64,000 nucleotides of DNA from CALBJU01 sp965247125 (GCA_965247125.1 CBDFGO010000002.1:496001-560000), one strand, 5' to 3'; numbered from the stretch's first letter, positions 1 to 9,379 are shown. The notes: a model not told the origin generated them from the letters alone. Made by a program: numbers and translations.

Positions 1-691
1 TGTCGAGGCCCTGATCGAAGGGCAATGGACCGAAATCAACGAACGCTCTCGGCACCCGGAGCGACCTATGGCGAGGCGTGCCAACACGATCTCTTTTGAG
101 CCTCTAGATGTGGAGGGTATCCGGGTCATCTTCACCCACTCAGAGAACAGCTATACCGGACTCTCTGAGATCGAAATCTGGACGCCTTCTGGAGCAAGGA
201 TCAATCCACCTACCGCGCAGCCCGGCAATCTTGCCCTGAATCCGGATCGCAGGCCTTTTCCTCGTGTCTCTGCTTCGTTTGCCCCGAATCCGGATGATCT
301 CGGTGTTTTGATCGACGGTTCATTCGGCCTGACGACCTACCAGGCCAATCGCTGGACGGCGAACAATACACCAAATGCAGAGGATTGGATCCAGATAGAA
401 TTTGATGGTCCTAAAACCGTTTCGAGAGTCGATGCCTATTTATGGGGAGACTCTGCTCGCTATTTGGGCCGCATAGACAGCACCGTTTCGGCGCCACGCG
501 GGCTGAAGGTGAGAGTGCTTCGTGAGGGAGAATGGATGTCGGTTAAAAATCCTGTAAGTGTGCCCGAAATTCCGCTGTCCATGGCCAGAAATATGCTGCA
601 TTTTGATCCGGTCGAAACGGCGATAGTTCGAGTGTATTTTGAACACGACCTTCCTTCTGTTTCCGGCGCGACAGAGATTCAGATCTGGTAA
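1..691 (+). CDS. C-terminal part of a secreted carbohydrate-active protein with discoidin-like modules (partial)
   Basis: The frame is open from the first bases, so this is the 3' end of a longer gene; about 229 residues are visible and it ends in a TAA. The visible part contains two stretches typical of F5/8-type (discoidin) carbohydrate-binding modules: 'SGLSEIEIW'-like ends, 'DGSFGLTTYQ', and an 'IQIEFDGPKTVSRVDAYLW' strand pattern, with 'VSGATEIQIW' at the C-terminus. Such modules are common at the end of beta-L-arabinofuranosidases and other glycoside hydrolases. The next two genes are a sugar symporter and an aldose epimerase, so a role in polysaccharide breakdown is likely. The catalytic domain lies outside the window, so the exact enzyme class is unknown. 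Confidence 0.6.
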   Translation, partial: VEALIEGQWTEINERSRHPERPMARRANTISFEPLDVEGIRVIFTHSENSYTGLSEIEIWTPSGARINPPTAQPGNLALNPDRRPFPRVSASFAPNPDDLGVLIDGSFGLTTYQANRWTANNTPNAEDWIQIEFDGPKTVSRVDAYLWGDSARYLGRIDSTVSAPRGLKVRVLREGEWMSVKNPVSVPEIPLSMARNMLHFDPVETAIVRVYFEHDLPSVSGATEIQIW

Positions 692-727
692 TATGCTAAA
701 AGGCCTCTCATAGCCCGTCAAAACCCT

Positions 728-2254
728 ATGCAGCTGACAACGCTGGATCTGTTCGCATTCGTATCGTTTGTTCTTTTTGTAGTCGGTGTTTCACTCTACG
801 CCGGACGCAAGGAAGAGACCGATGAGGATTATTTTCTGGCGGGGCGAAATCTATCGTGGTGGCTCATCGGATTTTCTCTGATCGCGTCCAATATTTCCAC
901 TGAGCACTTTGTTGGGATGGCCGGGCGCGGCTATGAACTCGGACTTGCGATTGCCTCCTACGAATGGATGGCGGCCGTGACGCTCGTTATTGTGGCCCTC
1001 TTTTTTCTTCCGCGTTTCTTGCGCGCCGGTATTTTTACGATCCCCGAATATCTCGAGTATCGATATAGCGTGGCGGCTCGGACCCTCATGGCCGTCCTCA
1101 TGATGGTGATCTATATTTTCGTTGCGCTGGCTGCGGTCCTGTACTCGGGTGCGCTGGCGTTGCAACAGATATTCGACCTGGAGCTGGTTACCGGAATCTG
1201 GTTGATCGGCATACTCGCAGGTACCTACACCGTATATGGCGGTCTCAAAGCAGTGGTGTGGTCAGACCTTATTCAGGGCATTGCGCTTCTTCTTGGAGGT
1301 GCGTTGATCACCGTGCTGGCGCTTGACGCGGTCGGAGGCTGGGATGCATTTGTAGCCAGCTCGTCGGACAAGCTGCATACAGTCCTGCCGTGGAATCACC
1401 CTGAAATGCCGTGGCTGGCGGTTTTTGTCGGAGGTCTCTGGATTCCAAATCTGTTCTACTGGGGACTCAATCAGTTCATCACGCAGCGTACGCTTGGAGC
1501 GAAAAGCCTGAAAGAAGGTCAAAACGGAATTTTCCTGGCGGCCGGGATCAAACTCATCATCCCGATGATCATCGTCTTTCCAGGAATCATGGCAGCGCAA
1601 CTGTACGCCGGGCAGATCAGCCAGGCCGATGCGGCGTATCCGGTGCTGATGCGAAACCTGCTTCCTGCCGGACTGCGAGGGATCATGTTCGCTGCATTAT
1701 TCGGCGCGGTCATGAGCAGCCTGGACTCCATGCTGAATTCGGCATCGACGATTTTGACAATGGATGTCGTGAAGCGGCACCTTCGCCCGACAGCTACGGC
1801 AAAGCAGCTCGTTCGAACGGGTCGGCAGGCGACCGCCTTCTTTGTAATTGCTGGATGCCTTTGGGCACCCTTTATTTCGAGTTTCGAAGGCGTATTCACG
1901 TACATCCAACTGGTTTGGGGATTCATATCGCCGGGCATCGTGGCCGCGTTTGTGGTTGGAATGATTTCAAAACGGACGCCTCCACGTGCGGCTGTGGGTG
2001 CCATGATCATCGGCATCCCGGTGTACGGAGTATTGCTTTGGGTATTGCCCGATGTAGCTTTCTTGCATCACATGATGATAACCGGCATAGTGATCGTCAT
2101 TTATATGGGCTGGGAACGCTGGCAGAATCCGCTCGCAGCACCCGTCGTTATTCCGGATCGTGGGCTGGTGGATCTAAGAACGAGCCCGCTTTCTCATGTG
2201 TTCGGAAGCTGCATTATTGCCGCTACTGCAGCCCTTTACATCATTTTCTGGTGA
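728..2254 (+). CDS. Sodium/solute symporter, SSS (SLC5) family, probably sugar-specific
   Basis: A 508-residue polytopic inner-membrane protein with about 13 hydrophobic segments, the usual size and layout for the SSS family, which couples Na+ entry to uptake of sugars or related solutes. Visible family marks are 'YTVYGGLKAVVWSDLIQG' in the middle and 'FGAVMSSLDSMLNSASTI' further on, the latter carrying the conserved Ser/Asn residues of the Na+ site region. Bases 692-727 separate it from the upstream carbohydrate-active gene and 25 bases separate it from the downstream aldose epimerase, so the three probably form one sugar-use operon. The ATG at 728 is used because it directly precedes the first membrane helix. 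The substrate cannot be read from sequence. Confidence 0.85.
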   Translation: MQLTTLDLFAFVSFVLFVVGVSLYAGRKEETDEDYFLAGRNLSWWLIGFSLIASNISTEHFVGMAGRGYELGLAIASYEWMAAVTLVIVALFFLPRFLRAGIFTIPEYLEYRYSVAARTLMAVLMMVIYIFVALAAVLYSGALALQQIFDLELVTGIWLIGILAGTYTVYGGLKAVVWSDLIQGIALLLGGALITVLALDAVGGWDAFVASSSDKLHTVLPWNHPEMPWLAVFVGGLWIPNLFYWGLNQFITQRTLGAKSLKEGQNGIFLAAGIKLIIPMIIVFPGIMAAQLYAGQISQADAAYPVLMRNLLPAGLRGIMFAALFGAVMSSLDSMLNSASTILTMDVVKRHLRPTATAKQLVRTGRQATAFFVIAGCLWAPFISSFEGVFTYIQLVWGFISPGIVAAFVVGMISKRTPPRAAVGAMIIGIPVYGVLLWVLPDVAFLHHMMITGIVIVIYMGWERWQNPLAAPVVIPDRGLVDLRTSPLSHVFGSCIIAATAALYIIFW

Positions 2255-2279
2255 TTGCCACCACCCATCCAACGTATTG

Positions 2280-3434
2280 ATGGTCATGCAGAAATATTTC
2301 GTAATCCTTTTGTTGGGCGGACTGGGTCTGGGCCTGGCGAGTTGTGGTCCAGAAAAAATCCAACATCACACCGAGATCACTGCTGTTCCGTTCGGGAGTT
2401 TACCGGATGGCCGAGAAGCGACGCTGTACACCCTTAACAGCCCCGCCGGCATGATGATGGCCGTCACTGACTATGGTGGAATCATCACATCACTCACCGC
2501 ACCGGACCGGGATGGAATATTGGAGGACATCGTCCTGGGCTACGACAATCTCAACGCTTATCTGGAGGAGACGCCCTATTTCGGAGCAATAATCGGGCGA
2601 TATGGAAATCGAATTGCCGGGGGAAGTTTTTCGCTCGATGGCGAGACCTATGAGCTTGCCGTCAATAACGGCGAAAATCACCTGCATGGAGGGCTGAAGG
2701 GATTCGATAAAGTACTCTGGGACGCGGAGCCCTTCAGTGACGGAGAGGACCGCGGAATCGTATTCAGGTATGTGAGTCGAGACGATGAGGAAGGCTACCC
2801 GGGGAATCTGACTGTTGAAGTGACCTATCGGTTAACTTCAGATGACCGGGTGGTCTTCACGTATGAGGCCACGACGGACGCCGCAACTCCGGTAAATCTG
2901 ACGCAGCACAGCTACTTCAATCTTGCGGGACCGTCGTCAAGCTCCATCCTTGATCACCAGCTCACGCTATCAGCCGATAGCTTCACACCAATCGATGTCG
3001 GCTTGATTCCGACGGGTGAAATACGTTCGGTAGCGGGCACGGCATTCGACTTCCGAACGCCGGTGGATATCGGAGCACGCATCGATTCGGGCGGTGAGCA
3101 GCTCGATTTTGGCCTGGGTTATGACCACAATTTCGTGCTTTCGGATACCACTGAAGGGTTGCGTTTGGCTGCGCGGGTTTTCGAACCCGAGAGCGGCCGG
3201 ATCATGAAGGTATTTACCACCGAGCCTGGGATACAATTCTATTCGGGAAACTTCCTGGATGGATCTCTGATGGGAAAAAATGGCAATCCGTATGAATATC
3301 GATCTGGATTCTGTCTCGAAACCCAGCATTTCCCCAATTCTCCCAACCAACCTGACTTTCCGTCAACGATTTTGCGACCGGGTGAGACGTACAGCACCCA
3401 GACGGTCTACGCGTTTAGCACGGACGGGGACTGA
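2280..3434 (+). CDS. galM: Aldose 1-epimerase (mutarotase), lipoprotein
   Basis: A 384-residue galactose mutarotase-like enzyme that interconverts alpha and beta anomers of free sugars. The substrate-binding 'NRIAGG' and 'NHLHGG' (about residues 110-137), the catalytic His in 'NLTQHSYFNL' (about H210), 'YDHNF' and the catalytic Glu in 'CLETQHFPNSPN' (about E347) are all present. The N-terminus has a hydrophobic stretch ending in 'LASC', a lipobox with Cys22, so the enzyme should be anchored in the periplasm or outer membrane. The ATG at 2280 is chosen because it gives a proper signal peptide; an in-frame ATG at 2286 is equally possible. The gene follows the symporter by 25 bases, fitting conversion of sugar to the transported anomer. 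Confidence 0.9.
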   Translation: MVMQKYFVILLLGGLGLGLASCGPEKIQHHTEITAVPFGSLPDGREATLYTLNSPAGMMMAVTDYGGIITSLTAPDRDGILEDIVLGYDNLNAYLEETPYFGAIIGRYGNRIAGGSFSLDGETYELAVNNGENHLHGGLKGFDKVLWDAEPFSDGEDRGIVFRYVSRDDEEGYPGNLTVEVTYRLTSDDRVVFTYEATTDAATPVNLTQHSYFNLAGPSSSSILDHQLTLSADSFTPIDVGLIPTGEIRSVAGTAFDFRTPVDIGARIDSGGEQLDFGLGYDHNFVLSDTTEGLRLAARVFEPESGRIMKVFTTEPGIQFYSGNFLDGSLMGKNGNPYEYRSGFCLETQHFPNSPNQPDFPSTILRPGETYSTQTVYAFSTDGD

Positions 3435-3489
3435 CTGACAGAATCTGCCCTTGAAGGATTCAGCAATTGCCAGATCACCCATCTTCCGT

Positions 3490-4950
3490 TCAGTTAATTC
3501 GTTCGCTGGGAGTGCTGTGCCGCCAGACTCTCAACACTTTTCCATCTGGATCGGTCTCGAATACGATCTCTTCACCCAGTGAATCGTCATCCTTGATCCG
3601 TCGAAATCGATTTCCCTCGATGTGTTTCAATTTCATGAGGGCGTTGAGCGGATCGCTTGTCGGAAACGATACAGCAGCTATTCCTCCTTGCCATGGTATG
3701 ACGACTGATTCGCCACGCCAGGGAAATGAATCATACACACCCAGAAAAGTCTCAAAATCCGCCGGCATCATTTTGCCTTCGTCGGTGCTATTTTTGGCCG
3801 CTTTCAGTGCGGGTGCAATCAATTCGTAGGCGCGACGAGCGAATAATCCAGGATCGGTAGATCCGGCATTGATCATCACGACAGTTCCGATCTTGTCATC
3901 GGTCTGAAGAAGGAATTCGGTACTGAACCCCGGGCATCCACCGCCATGCCTGACAAAGGTCTTATTTCCTCGCCGTACGACACCAAAGCCCAATCCCCGG
4001 GTTGTCTCCCAATCTGGATCAATCCAGTGAACCCGATGCATTTCACGAAGTGTGTTTGTATCGAGGATTCGATTTCCGCCGTTGGCAAGCAGTTCGAACT
4101 GCCATGAAGCAAACTTTGCGAGGTCCTTCACTGTGGACGCAAATCCCCTGGCTGGAGCGATCGCATTTCCTTCGAACTGGTGGACCAGCATTCGCTCGCC
4201 ATCCCGCCCCTTGGGCCCATATCCGGCCGCCATGTTCGGAGTATTCCATGCCGTTCCTATCTCTGATACTGTGGACGTCATTTCGAGCGGATCAAGAATG
4301 TTCGCTCGCATGTATCTGGCAAACGACTGCCCTGATACCTCCGCTACAACTTCTCCCGCAAGGGAAAGGCCAAGATTGGAGTATTGGTAATATTTTCGCG
4401 CGGGATAAAGTGTTTCCTGGGACGATAGGCGGTCCACCATTTGGTCGTGAGAAGGAAATTCAAATGGGTCAGCCCAGTAAGGAAAGTCTGACTCACGAGG
4501 AAGCCCGGACGAGTGCGTCAGAATTCCTTCCAGAGTGATCGTCCCACTTTCTGGATATTTTCGTTCGAGGTCAAACCAAGGCAAAATGGTACCCAGATCG
4601 TCATCAAGCCTGAACTTTCCTTCATCGCGCAGCTGCATCACTCCGACACTCGTGAAAAGCTTTGAGATCGAGCAGATGGAATACATGGTTTCTGGCGTGG
4701 CCGGGATTTGGTTTTCAACATCCGCCAGACCGTATCCGCTGCTCCAGATGAGTTCTTGATCGTAAATGATCGCGGCCGAAACTCCAGGCAAATCCTGATA
4801 GGCAGTCTGCGCATCCAGCCAGAGGTCCAAAAGATTTAACGCTTCAACGACCCGTGTATGCTCAGAAACATTCTGTGCACTGGCGAGGCCCGTACTAAGA
4901 AAAACAATGACCGATATGAAAATAAATCGAGGGAAAGTAGAGGTCGGCAT
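3490..4950 (-). CDS. Secreted serine hydrolase, class C beta-lactamase / D-alanyl-D-alanine carboxypeptidase fold
   Basis: About 486 residues from the ATG at 4950, which gives a clean Sec signal peptide ending 'LASAQ'; a start at 4980 would only prepend ten polar residues. The three active-site motifs of the serine beta-lactamase superfamily are present: S-x-x-K in 'CSISK' (about S94-K97), Y-x-N in 'YYQYSNLG' (about Y190-N192), and 'VRHGGG' replacing the KTG motif. After the roughly 350-residue catalytic domain comes an extra C-terminal domain of about 100 residues, as in esterase or peptidase members of the family. It acts in the periplasm or outside. Substrate is unknown; nothing nearby points to antibiotic resistance. 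It converges on the epimerase gene with a 55-base gap. Confidence 0.85.
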   Translation of the reverse strand: MPTSTFPRFIFISVIVFLSTGLASAQNVSEHTRVVEALNLLDLWLDAQTAYQDLPGVSAAIIYDQELIWSSGYGLADVENQIPATPETMYSICSISKLFTSVGVMQLRDEGKFRLDDDLGTILPWFDLERKYPESGTITLEGILTHSSGLPRESDFPYWADPFEFPSHDQMVDRLSSQETLYPARKYYQYSNLGLSLAGEVVAEVSGQSFARYMRANILDPLEMTSTVSEIGTAWNTPNMAAGYGPKGRDGERMLVHQFEGNAIAPARGFASTVKDLAKFASWQFELLANGGNRILDTNTLREMHRVHWIDPDWETTRGLGFGVVRRGNKTFVRHGGGCPGFSTEFLLQTDDKIGTVVMINAGSTDPGLFARRAYELIAPALKAAKNSTDEGKMMPADFETFLGVYDSFPWRGESVVIPWQGGIAAVSFPTSDPLNALMKLKHIEGNRFRRIKDDDSLGEEIVFETDPDGKVLRVWRHSTPSERIN

Positions 4951-5228
4951 GGGGGTGTTGGTAAATAGTGACTGCAGCATGACAGCAGATGTTCACCGGT
5001 TGGCGTATCTGGCAATAATCTGGGTCTTTGTTGAACATCGTTAGCGGCGATACGCGTGCTCCGCCCAATGTTCGTCTACCGATGGGCATGATCGGAATTT
5101 CTCCGCAGATACTCAAAATAATCTGTCAGGCATCAGAAAGGACTTAATCAAATAGCCTGTAGTTCACGTTTGCGGGAGCGCCACGCTGGTACTATTCTTC
5201 GTCCAATAACACCAGTGAGAGTCAGACC

Positions 5229-6089
5229 TTGATCACCAAACGTATTTCTACCGACCAAATCCTTGCCAAGCTTCAGGCGAAATTAGATCAGCGCATTCCG
5301 ATCATGATTTCTTCGGCAGGAAGCGGGTTGGTAGCCAAACTGCTTGAAAAATGCGGTACCGACTGCGTTAACACGTTCTCGGGTGCGCGGCTGCGAGCCA
5401 ATGGTATGGGCACGATGGCTATGATGTGGCCCATTCTGGATTCGAACCGACAGACGCTCGATTACACCCGCGAGGACATTATGCCCGCAATGGAGGGCAA
5501 GGCATTCGTGTGCGCTTGCCTGAACGCGAATGACCCACTGAAAGACATGCGCATGGTGTTGCAGGAGTGCAAAGACATGGGCGTCCAGTCCGTCTCCAAT
5601 ATTGGACCCTCCATTTCTTATGTCGATCATGATTCGGAGATCTATAATGTGCTGACATCCGCCGGTATCACGCTGCAGAACGAAATTGACATGTTGAAGC
5701 TGGCCAGGGAAGAGATGGATATGGTTTCAATCGGACTGGGCTTCACGCTGGAAGACTCGATCGCTGTTTGCGAACAAGCTCTGCCGCACATCTTCTGTTA
5801 CCACGCTGGCACCACGAAAGGGGGACTGAAGGGATATGACAGTGGTTTGACCATTGAGCAAACGGCCGAGCAGACCGAGCATGCCTATCAGAAGTGTCGG
5901 GAAGTCCACCCGGACGTGATTCTCATTGCTCATGGTGCGGCGATGGAGAATCCGGCTGATGCTCAATACATGTTGGACAATACGTCAGGCCATGGATTCT
6001 GGACCGGGTCCTCGACCGAACGTCTGCCCATCGAGCGGGCGGTCACCCAGGCTGCATCAGAGTTCGCCAGCCTGCGTTTCTCCAATTAA
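5229..6089 (+). CDS. Phosphoenolpyruvate hydrolase family / TIM-barrel 'signal transduction' protein (Tm-1 C-terminal domain homologue)
   Basis: A 286-residue cytosolic protein of the PEP-hydrolase TIM-barrel family, recognised by 'IPIMISSAGSGLVAK' near the N-terminus, 'VNTFSGARLRANGMG', 'VCACLNANDP', 'NIGPSI' and the 'CYHAGTTKGG' segment near residue 190. It reads from a TTG at 5229. It lies only 14 bases before the UPF0261 gene, so the two are almost certainly co-transcribed. In plants the same two domains are joined, in the opposite order, in the tomato Tm-1 protein. The bacterial biochemical role is poorly known. The 248 bases upstream contain no gene and probably the promoter. Confidence 0.85.
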   Translation: MITKRISTDQILAKLQAKLDQRIPIMISSAGSGLVAKLLEKCGTDCVNTFSGARLRANGMGTMAMMWPILDSNRQTLDYTREDIMPAMEGKAFVCACLNANDPLKDMRMVLQECKDMGVQSVSNIGPSISYVDHDSEIYNVLTSAGITLQNEIDMLKLAREEMDMVSIGLGFTLEDSIAVCEQALPHIFCYHAGTTKGGLKGYDSGLTIEQTAEQTEHAYQKCREVHPDVILIAHGAAMENPADAQYMLDNTSGHGFWTGSSTERLPIERAVTQAASEFASLRFSN

Positions 6090-6103
6090 TCCGTGCGCGA
6101 AGT

Positions 6104-7321
6104 ATGAAAACCATCGCGATTTTAGCCACGCTCGACACGAAAGCCGCAGAAGCCGACTTCATGCGGAAAGAAATCGAGGCTCTGGGTGGAGAAGCCATGC
6201 TCATCGACATCGGGGTCGTAGGCGAGCCGGGAGTTGAAGCGGATGTGTCCAGGGAAGAAATCATCGGGGCGGGGGGTGGTTCACTGGGGGAATTGCTCGA
6301 TAATCCGAGCCGTGCGAAGGCCAGCCCATTTGTGACAGCCGGCGCGACGGAAAAAATGCTCAAGCTCCAGGAATCCGGTGCCATTGACGCTGTCGTAACC
6401 CTTGGTGGCACGCAGGGCACCTCAACCTGCGCGCCCGTCCTACAGGCGCTGCCGTACGGCTTTCCCAAAGTGATGCTCTCGACAGCAGCATCCGGAGATA
6501 CGTCGCCATTTGTCGGAATCAAGGACATCACCATGATGTTCGCCGTGAGCGATATTCTTGGTCTTAACGTGTTTTCCCGCAAGATCTTAGCGAATGCAGC
6601 GGCATGCGCATGGGGTATGGCCCAGATCGACAGAAGCATAACCAGATCTACCGCCAAGGGGGTCATAGGAATGACCAATCTGGGTGTGCTCACCCAGGGA
6701 GCGATGCACGCCCTGACCGTATTTGAGGCCGCTGGATACGAGGTGATCACCTTCCACGCCATTGGAGCGGGTGGAGAGGCAATGGAGCAGATGATGAAAG
6801 AGGGCATCATCACTGCAGTTTTTGATTATGCGATGGGTGAAATCGCTGATGGGGTGTATGGCGTACTCCGCGCCTCGGGACCCGAACGGCTTACGGTGGC
6901 TGGCAAACTGGGACTACCCCAGGTGATTTGCCCCGGAGGCTCCGAACATCTCGGTATTCTTGTCGGCGAACCCAACAAGGTCCCCGACGGATGGGACGAC
7001 CACCAAATAGTCTGGCACTCACCATACGTTTTCGTTCCGCGATTGGACGCAGATCAGCAGGCCCGTGTCGCGGAGGCAATTAGCGAGCGGCTCGAACACA
7101 CAACGGGGAATGCTGTTTTTCTGATGCCGTTGAAAGGAGTAAGCAGTTACTCGGCAAAGGGCGGTGCGCTCTATAATCCGGAACTGGACCGGATCTACTG
7201 GGAGTTACTTCAGCGTACCCTTCCCGATTCGATAACGGTCGAAGCACTTGATAATAATGCTGAAGACCCGGCATTCGTCGAGTATGCAGCAGGGAAATTG
7301 ATAGAGATGATCGAGGCTTGA
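6104..7321 (+). CDS. UPF0261 / Tm-1-like ATP-binding domain protein
   Basis: A 405-residue protein, full length for UPF0261. Family marks include the N-terminal 'IAILATLDTKAAEADFMR', 'GAGGGSLGELL', 'VTLGGTQGTSTCAPVL', 'GFPKVMLSTAASGDT', 'IGMTNLGVLTQGAMHAL' and 'VICPGGSEHLG'. Members bind ATP; the plant homologue (N-terminal half of Tm-1) binds the replicase of a tobamovirus. Here it follows the TIM-barrel gene by 14 bases, so the pair is a split-gene version of Tm-1. The downstream class II aldolase gene converges on it with a 9-base gap, which hints at a small-molecule catabolic context rather than defence. Confidence 0.88.
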   Translation: MKTIAILATLDTKAAEADFMRKEIEALGGEAMLIDIGVVGEPGVEADVSREEIIGAGGGSLGELLDNPSRAKASPFVTAGATEKMLKLQESGAIDAVVTLGGTQGTSTCAPVLQALPYGFPKVMLSTAASGDTSPFVGIKDITMMFAVSDILGLNVFSRKILANAAACAWGMAQIDRSITRSTAKGVIGMTNLGVLTQGAMHALTVFEAAGYEVITFHAIGAGGEAMEQMMKEGIITAVFDYAMGEIADGVYGVLRASGPERLTVAGKLGLPQVICPGGSEHLGILVGEPNKVPDGWDDHQIVWHSPYVFVPRLDADQQARVAEAISERLEHTTGNAVFLMPLKGVSSYSAKGGALYNPELDRIYWELLQRTLPDSITVEALDNNAEDPAFVEYAAGKLIEMIEA

Positions 7322-7330
7322 GGTGGCTGC

Positions 7331-7951
7331 TCAGGCTACCGACGGCCGAAACAGGCGATCGCAGCAGTTCAGAAGGATGGATGCAGCGTGCCCGAGGCTG
7401 TTTCCATAGGCCATTACGCCGTCTTCGTGTCCACCCATGATGACGAGTTGTTTTGAGGGTCGTTCTTTTTCAGTAAGCAGTCGAATGATCTCGTACGCCA
7501 TTTCGGGAGTTCCGTACGTGACGTGTGGCGACGTGGTAGGCAACTCGTTGCAATACGTATTCCATAGGTACGCGTTGTGGATGTGAATCACGGCGCCAAT
7601 TGATCTCGATGCGGTGTAAAAGGCCGCATGGCTCATCGTTTCGGAGGATGCCGTTATGGGACCGATACACGAAACGCGGTTTTCTTCAAAGTTGTAGTCC
7701 AGTATTCGGGTGAAGTGCTCCCGCCCGAGTTCCCTGACGTTCCCGGTCATGGCTCCAGTGATGAGGAATTCACGCGGAGGGTCGTCCCGCACACTGATAT
7801 TCCCGTACCCAATACCGTCTGGGAGGGCGCCGATCAGTCCGACCTTGTACATCTGCTGCCGCCACTCACTGAGCGTGCGGATCTTGTGCCAACTCACGGG
7901 CGGACCCTCGGTCCAATCGGTGTTGAATTTGATATATCCTTCGTCGTGCAT
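7331..7951 (-). CDS. Class II aldolase/adducin family protein
   Basis: About 206 residues from the ATG at 7951, chosen because it avoids the 29-base overlap with the upstream Fic gene that a start at 7987 would make. The zinc-enzyme features of the L-fuculose-phosphate aldolase family are visible: 'GNISVRDD' near the N-terminus, 'ITASSETMSHAAFYTA' with the conserved Glu and His, 'AVIHIHNAYLW' with two metal-binding His, and a later 'GGHEDGVMAYG' that supplies the third His. These enzymes cleave or epimerise sugar phosphates in the cytosol. The substrate is not evident. Its 3' end lies 9 bases from the convergent UPF0261 gene and its 5' end almost abuts the Fic gene, with which it may be co-transcribed. 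Confidence 0.82.
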   Translation of the reverse strand: MHDEGYIKFNTDWTEGPPVSWHKIRTLSEWRQQMYKVGLIGALPDGIGYGNISVRDDPPREFLITGAMTGNVRELGREHFTRILDYNFEENRVSCIGPITASSETMSHAAFYTASRSIGAVIHIHNAYLWNTYCNELPTTSPHVTYGTPEMAYEIIRLLTEKERPSKQLVIMGGHEDGVMAYGNSLGHAASILLNCCDRLFRPSVA

Positions 7952-7958
7952 CAGACGC

Positions 7959-9101
7959 TCAATCTTTTTTTTCCGGAAGCGGTACATCCAGACTACGCAT
8001 GATGGCAGTATTTATAAAGTACTTATCTCGATGTATTTGGATCGAAATCAGAATGCCAAGTTCTTCAAGCTGATTCAGGTAGCGGGAAGCCGTGACCCGC
8101 CCAGCAATTCCTGCGTTGACCAGATGGCCAATCTTGCAATACGGGTGTTTAAAGATGAGATCGATGAGTTCTCGAGAGTAGCCAGACTTCATCTTGGAGC
8201 GAGAGAGATCCGCGGTTTCATTGATCTTCTCGTTCAGCTGGATAATTGAGGCAAGTGCCCATTTCGAGGTTTCTCGAACCCCAGTTAACATAAACGAGAC
8301 CCATCCGGCCCAATCTCCTCGTTCGGTCACGGCGCGTAACCGCGCGTAGTACTCAGGGCGATGAAGAAGAATGTATCGGCTCAGGTATAGTACTGGATGC
8401 TCCAGAAGTCCACGTTGAATCAGGTATAAAACATTTAAAATGCGGCCGGTTCGCCCGTTACCGTCATAAAATGGATGAATCGCTTCGAACTGGTAGTGTA
8501 TCAGCGCCAGACAAATTACCGGGTCCAATTCCTCGTTTTCATGGATAAAAACTTCGAGAGCAGCAAGTTTTTTACGAAGGAGAGCCTCGCCGGAGGGAGG
8601 GGTGTAAATAACGGTGCCACTCTCTGGGTTGGAAATGACTGTGCCCATTTGCTTGCGGATACCAGCCTCCGTATTACGAAGCTGTTGTTGGATGGATACC
8701 AACAAGTTTGTAGTGATAAGGCCATTTATGTTCATCTCATCCATGCCCATCTTCATGGAGAGACGATAGCGGAGAACTTCTTTTGCTGGTCCTGATCCTT
8801 TCGATTTTGACAAAATGCCACTCAGGGCATCCGCTCTAAAAAGCTCATCCTGCGTGGTTACGATGTTCTCAATTTCGGAAGAGTCTTTGCTCTCTTGAAG
8901 AGAAATTGTTTCCAGAAGAATGTCTGGGTTCGGTAGCGTGCAGCACGTACCCTTCAACTCAGCCAGTGCAGTTCTGGCTTCAATGGTAAGCTGAATGATC
9001 TCGCGAGATTCAAAAAACGTCGAATCGGGCGGTAGGTCAGGTAACTCATTAAAGGGTTTTTCCGGTGCGAAGGTCATGCGTGTTCCGTATACATGAGGCA
9101 T
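7959..9101 (-). CDS. Fic-domain AMPylase, autoinhibited (N-terminal inhibitory helix), with C-terminal winged helix
   Basis: A 380-residue Fic protein. The complete catalytic motif HPFYDGNGRTGR stands at about residues 209-220, so transfer of AMP to target hydroxyls should be possible. The N-terminal domain carries 'SSEIEN' at about 74-79, which fits the inhibitory S/T-x-x-x-E-G/N helix of class II Fic proteins, where the Glu blocks ATP gamma-phosphate. The last 100 residues look like a winged helix-turn-helix ('AGRVTASRYLNQLEELGIL'), common in this subfamily and suggestive of autoregulation. A short inverted repeat overlaps the start codon. Target unknown. The gene ends just before the class II aldolase start. 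Confidence 0.9.
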   Translation of the reverse strand: MPHVYGTRMTFAPEKPFNELPDLPPDSTFFESREIIQLTIEARTALAELKGTCCTLPNPDILLETISLQESKDSSEIENIVTTQDELFRADALSGILSKSKGSGPAKEVLRYRLSMKMGMDEMNINGLITTNLLVSIQQQLRNTEAGIRKQMGTVISNPESGTVIYTPPSGEALLRKKLAALEVFIHENEELDPVICLALIHYQFEAIHPFYDGNGRTGRILNVLYLIQRGLLEHPVLYLSRYILLHRPEYYARLRAVTERGDWAGWVSFMLTGVRETSKWALASIIQLNEKINETADLSRSKMKSGYSRELIDLIFKHPYCKIGHLVNAGIAGRVTASRYLNQLEELGILISIQIHRDKYFINTAIMRSLDVPLPEKKD

Positions 9102-9110
9102 GTGTCATGT
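9091..9110. promoter_or_regulatory. Inverted repeat overlapping the Fic start codon, possible autoregulatory operator
   Basis: ACATGA and TCATGT form perfect 6-bp arms separated by 8 bases, straddling the start codon of the leftward Fic gene (9099-9101). Because the Fic protein ends in a winged helix, this may be its own operator. It could also be a chance palindrome. Confidence 0.3.
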
Positions 9111-9220
9111 TCATGATAACGAAAAAAATAGACATGACAAACAATTGGTCTTCAATTCGAGTCCCCCTTCTTCGGTGATCTCATCACACACATGAGTCGA
9201 AATGAAACGATAGCCTGCAA

Positions 9221-9251
9221 TTCGATTCGATACGGTTCGATATGATTCGAT
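9221..9251. repeat. Short phased TTCGAT repeats
   Basis: The hexamer TTCGAT occurs at 9221, 9226, 9236 and 9246; the last three are spaced by exactly 10 bases, one helical turn, and degenerate copies (TCGATACGATT) follow to about 9263. It lies in the 250-base gap between the divergent Fic and sulfatase genes. It may be a cluster of regulator sites or simple-sequence noise. Confidence 0.35.
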
Positions 9252-9379
9252 CTCGATACGATTAAAAGGGCGCACATAGCAAACATCTCCACGCGGGTTA
9301 GACAGACTCTTCCTTGTCATGACTATCTGCTACATTGAAAACCTGATTACCCACCATGACAACTATGCTCACTTTGATC

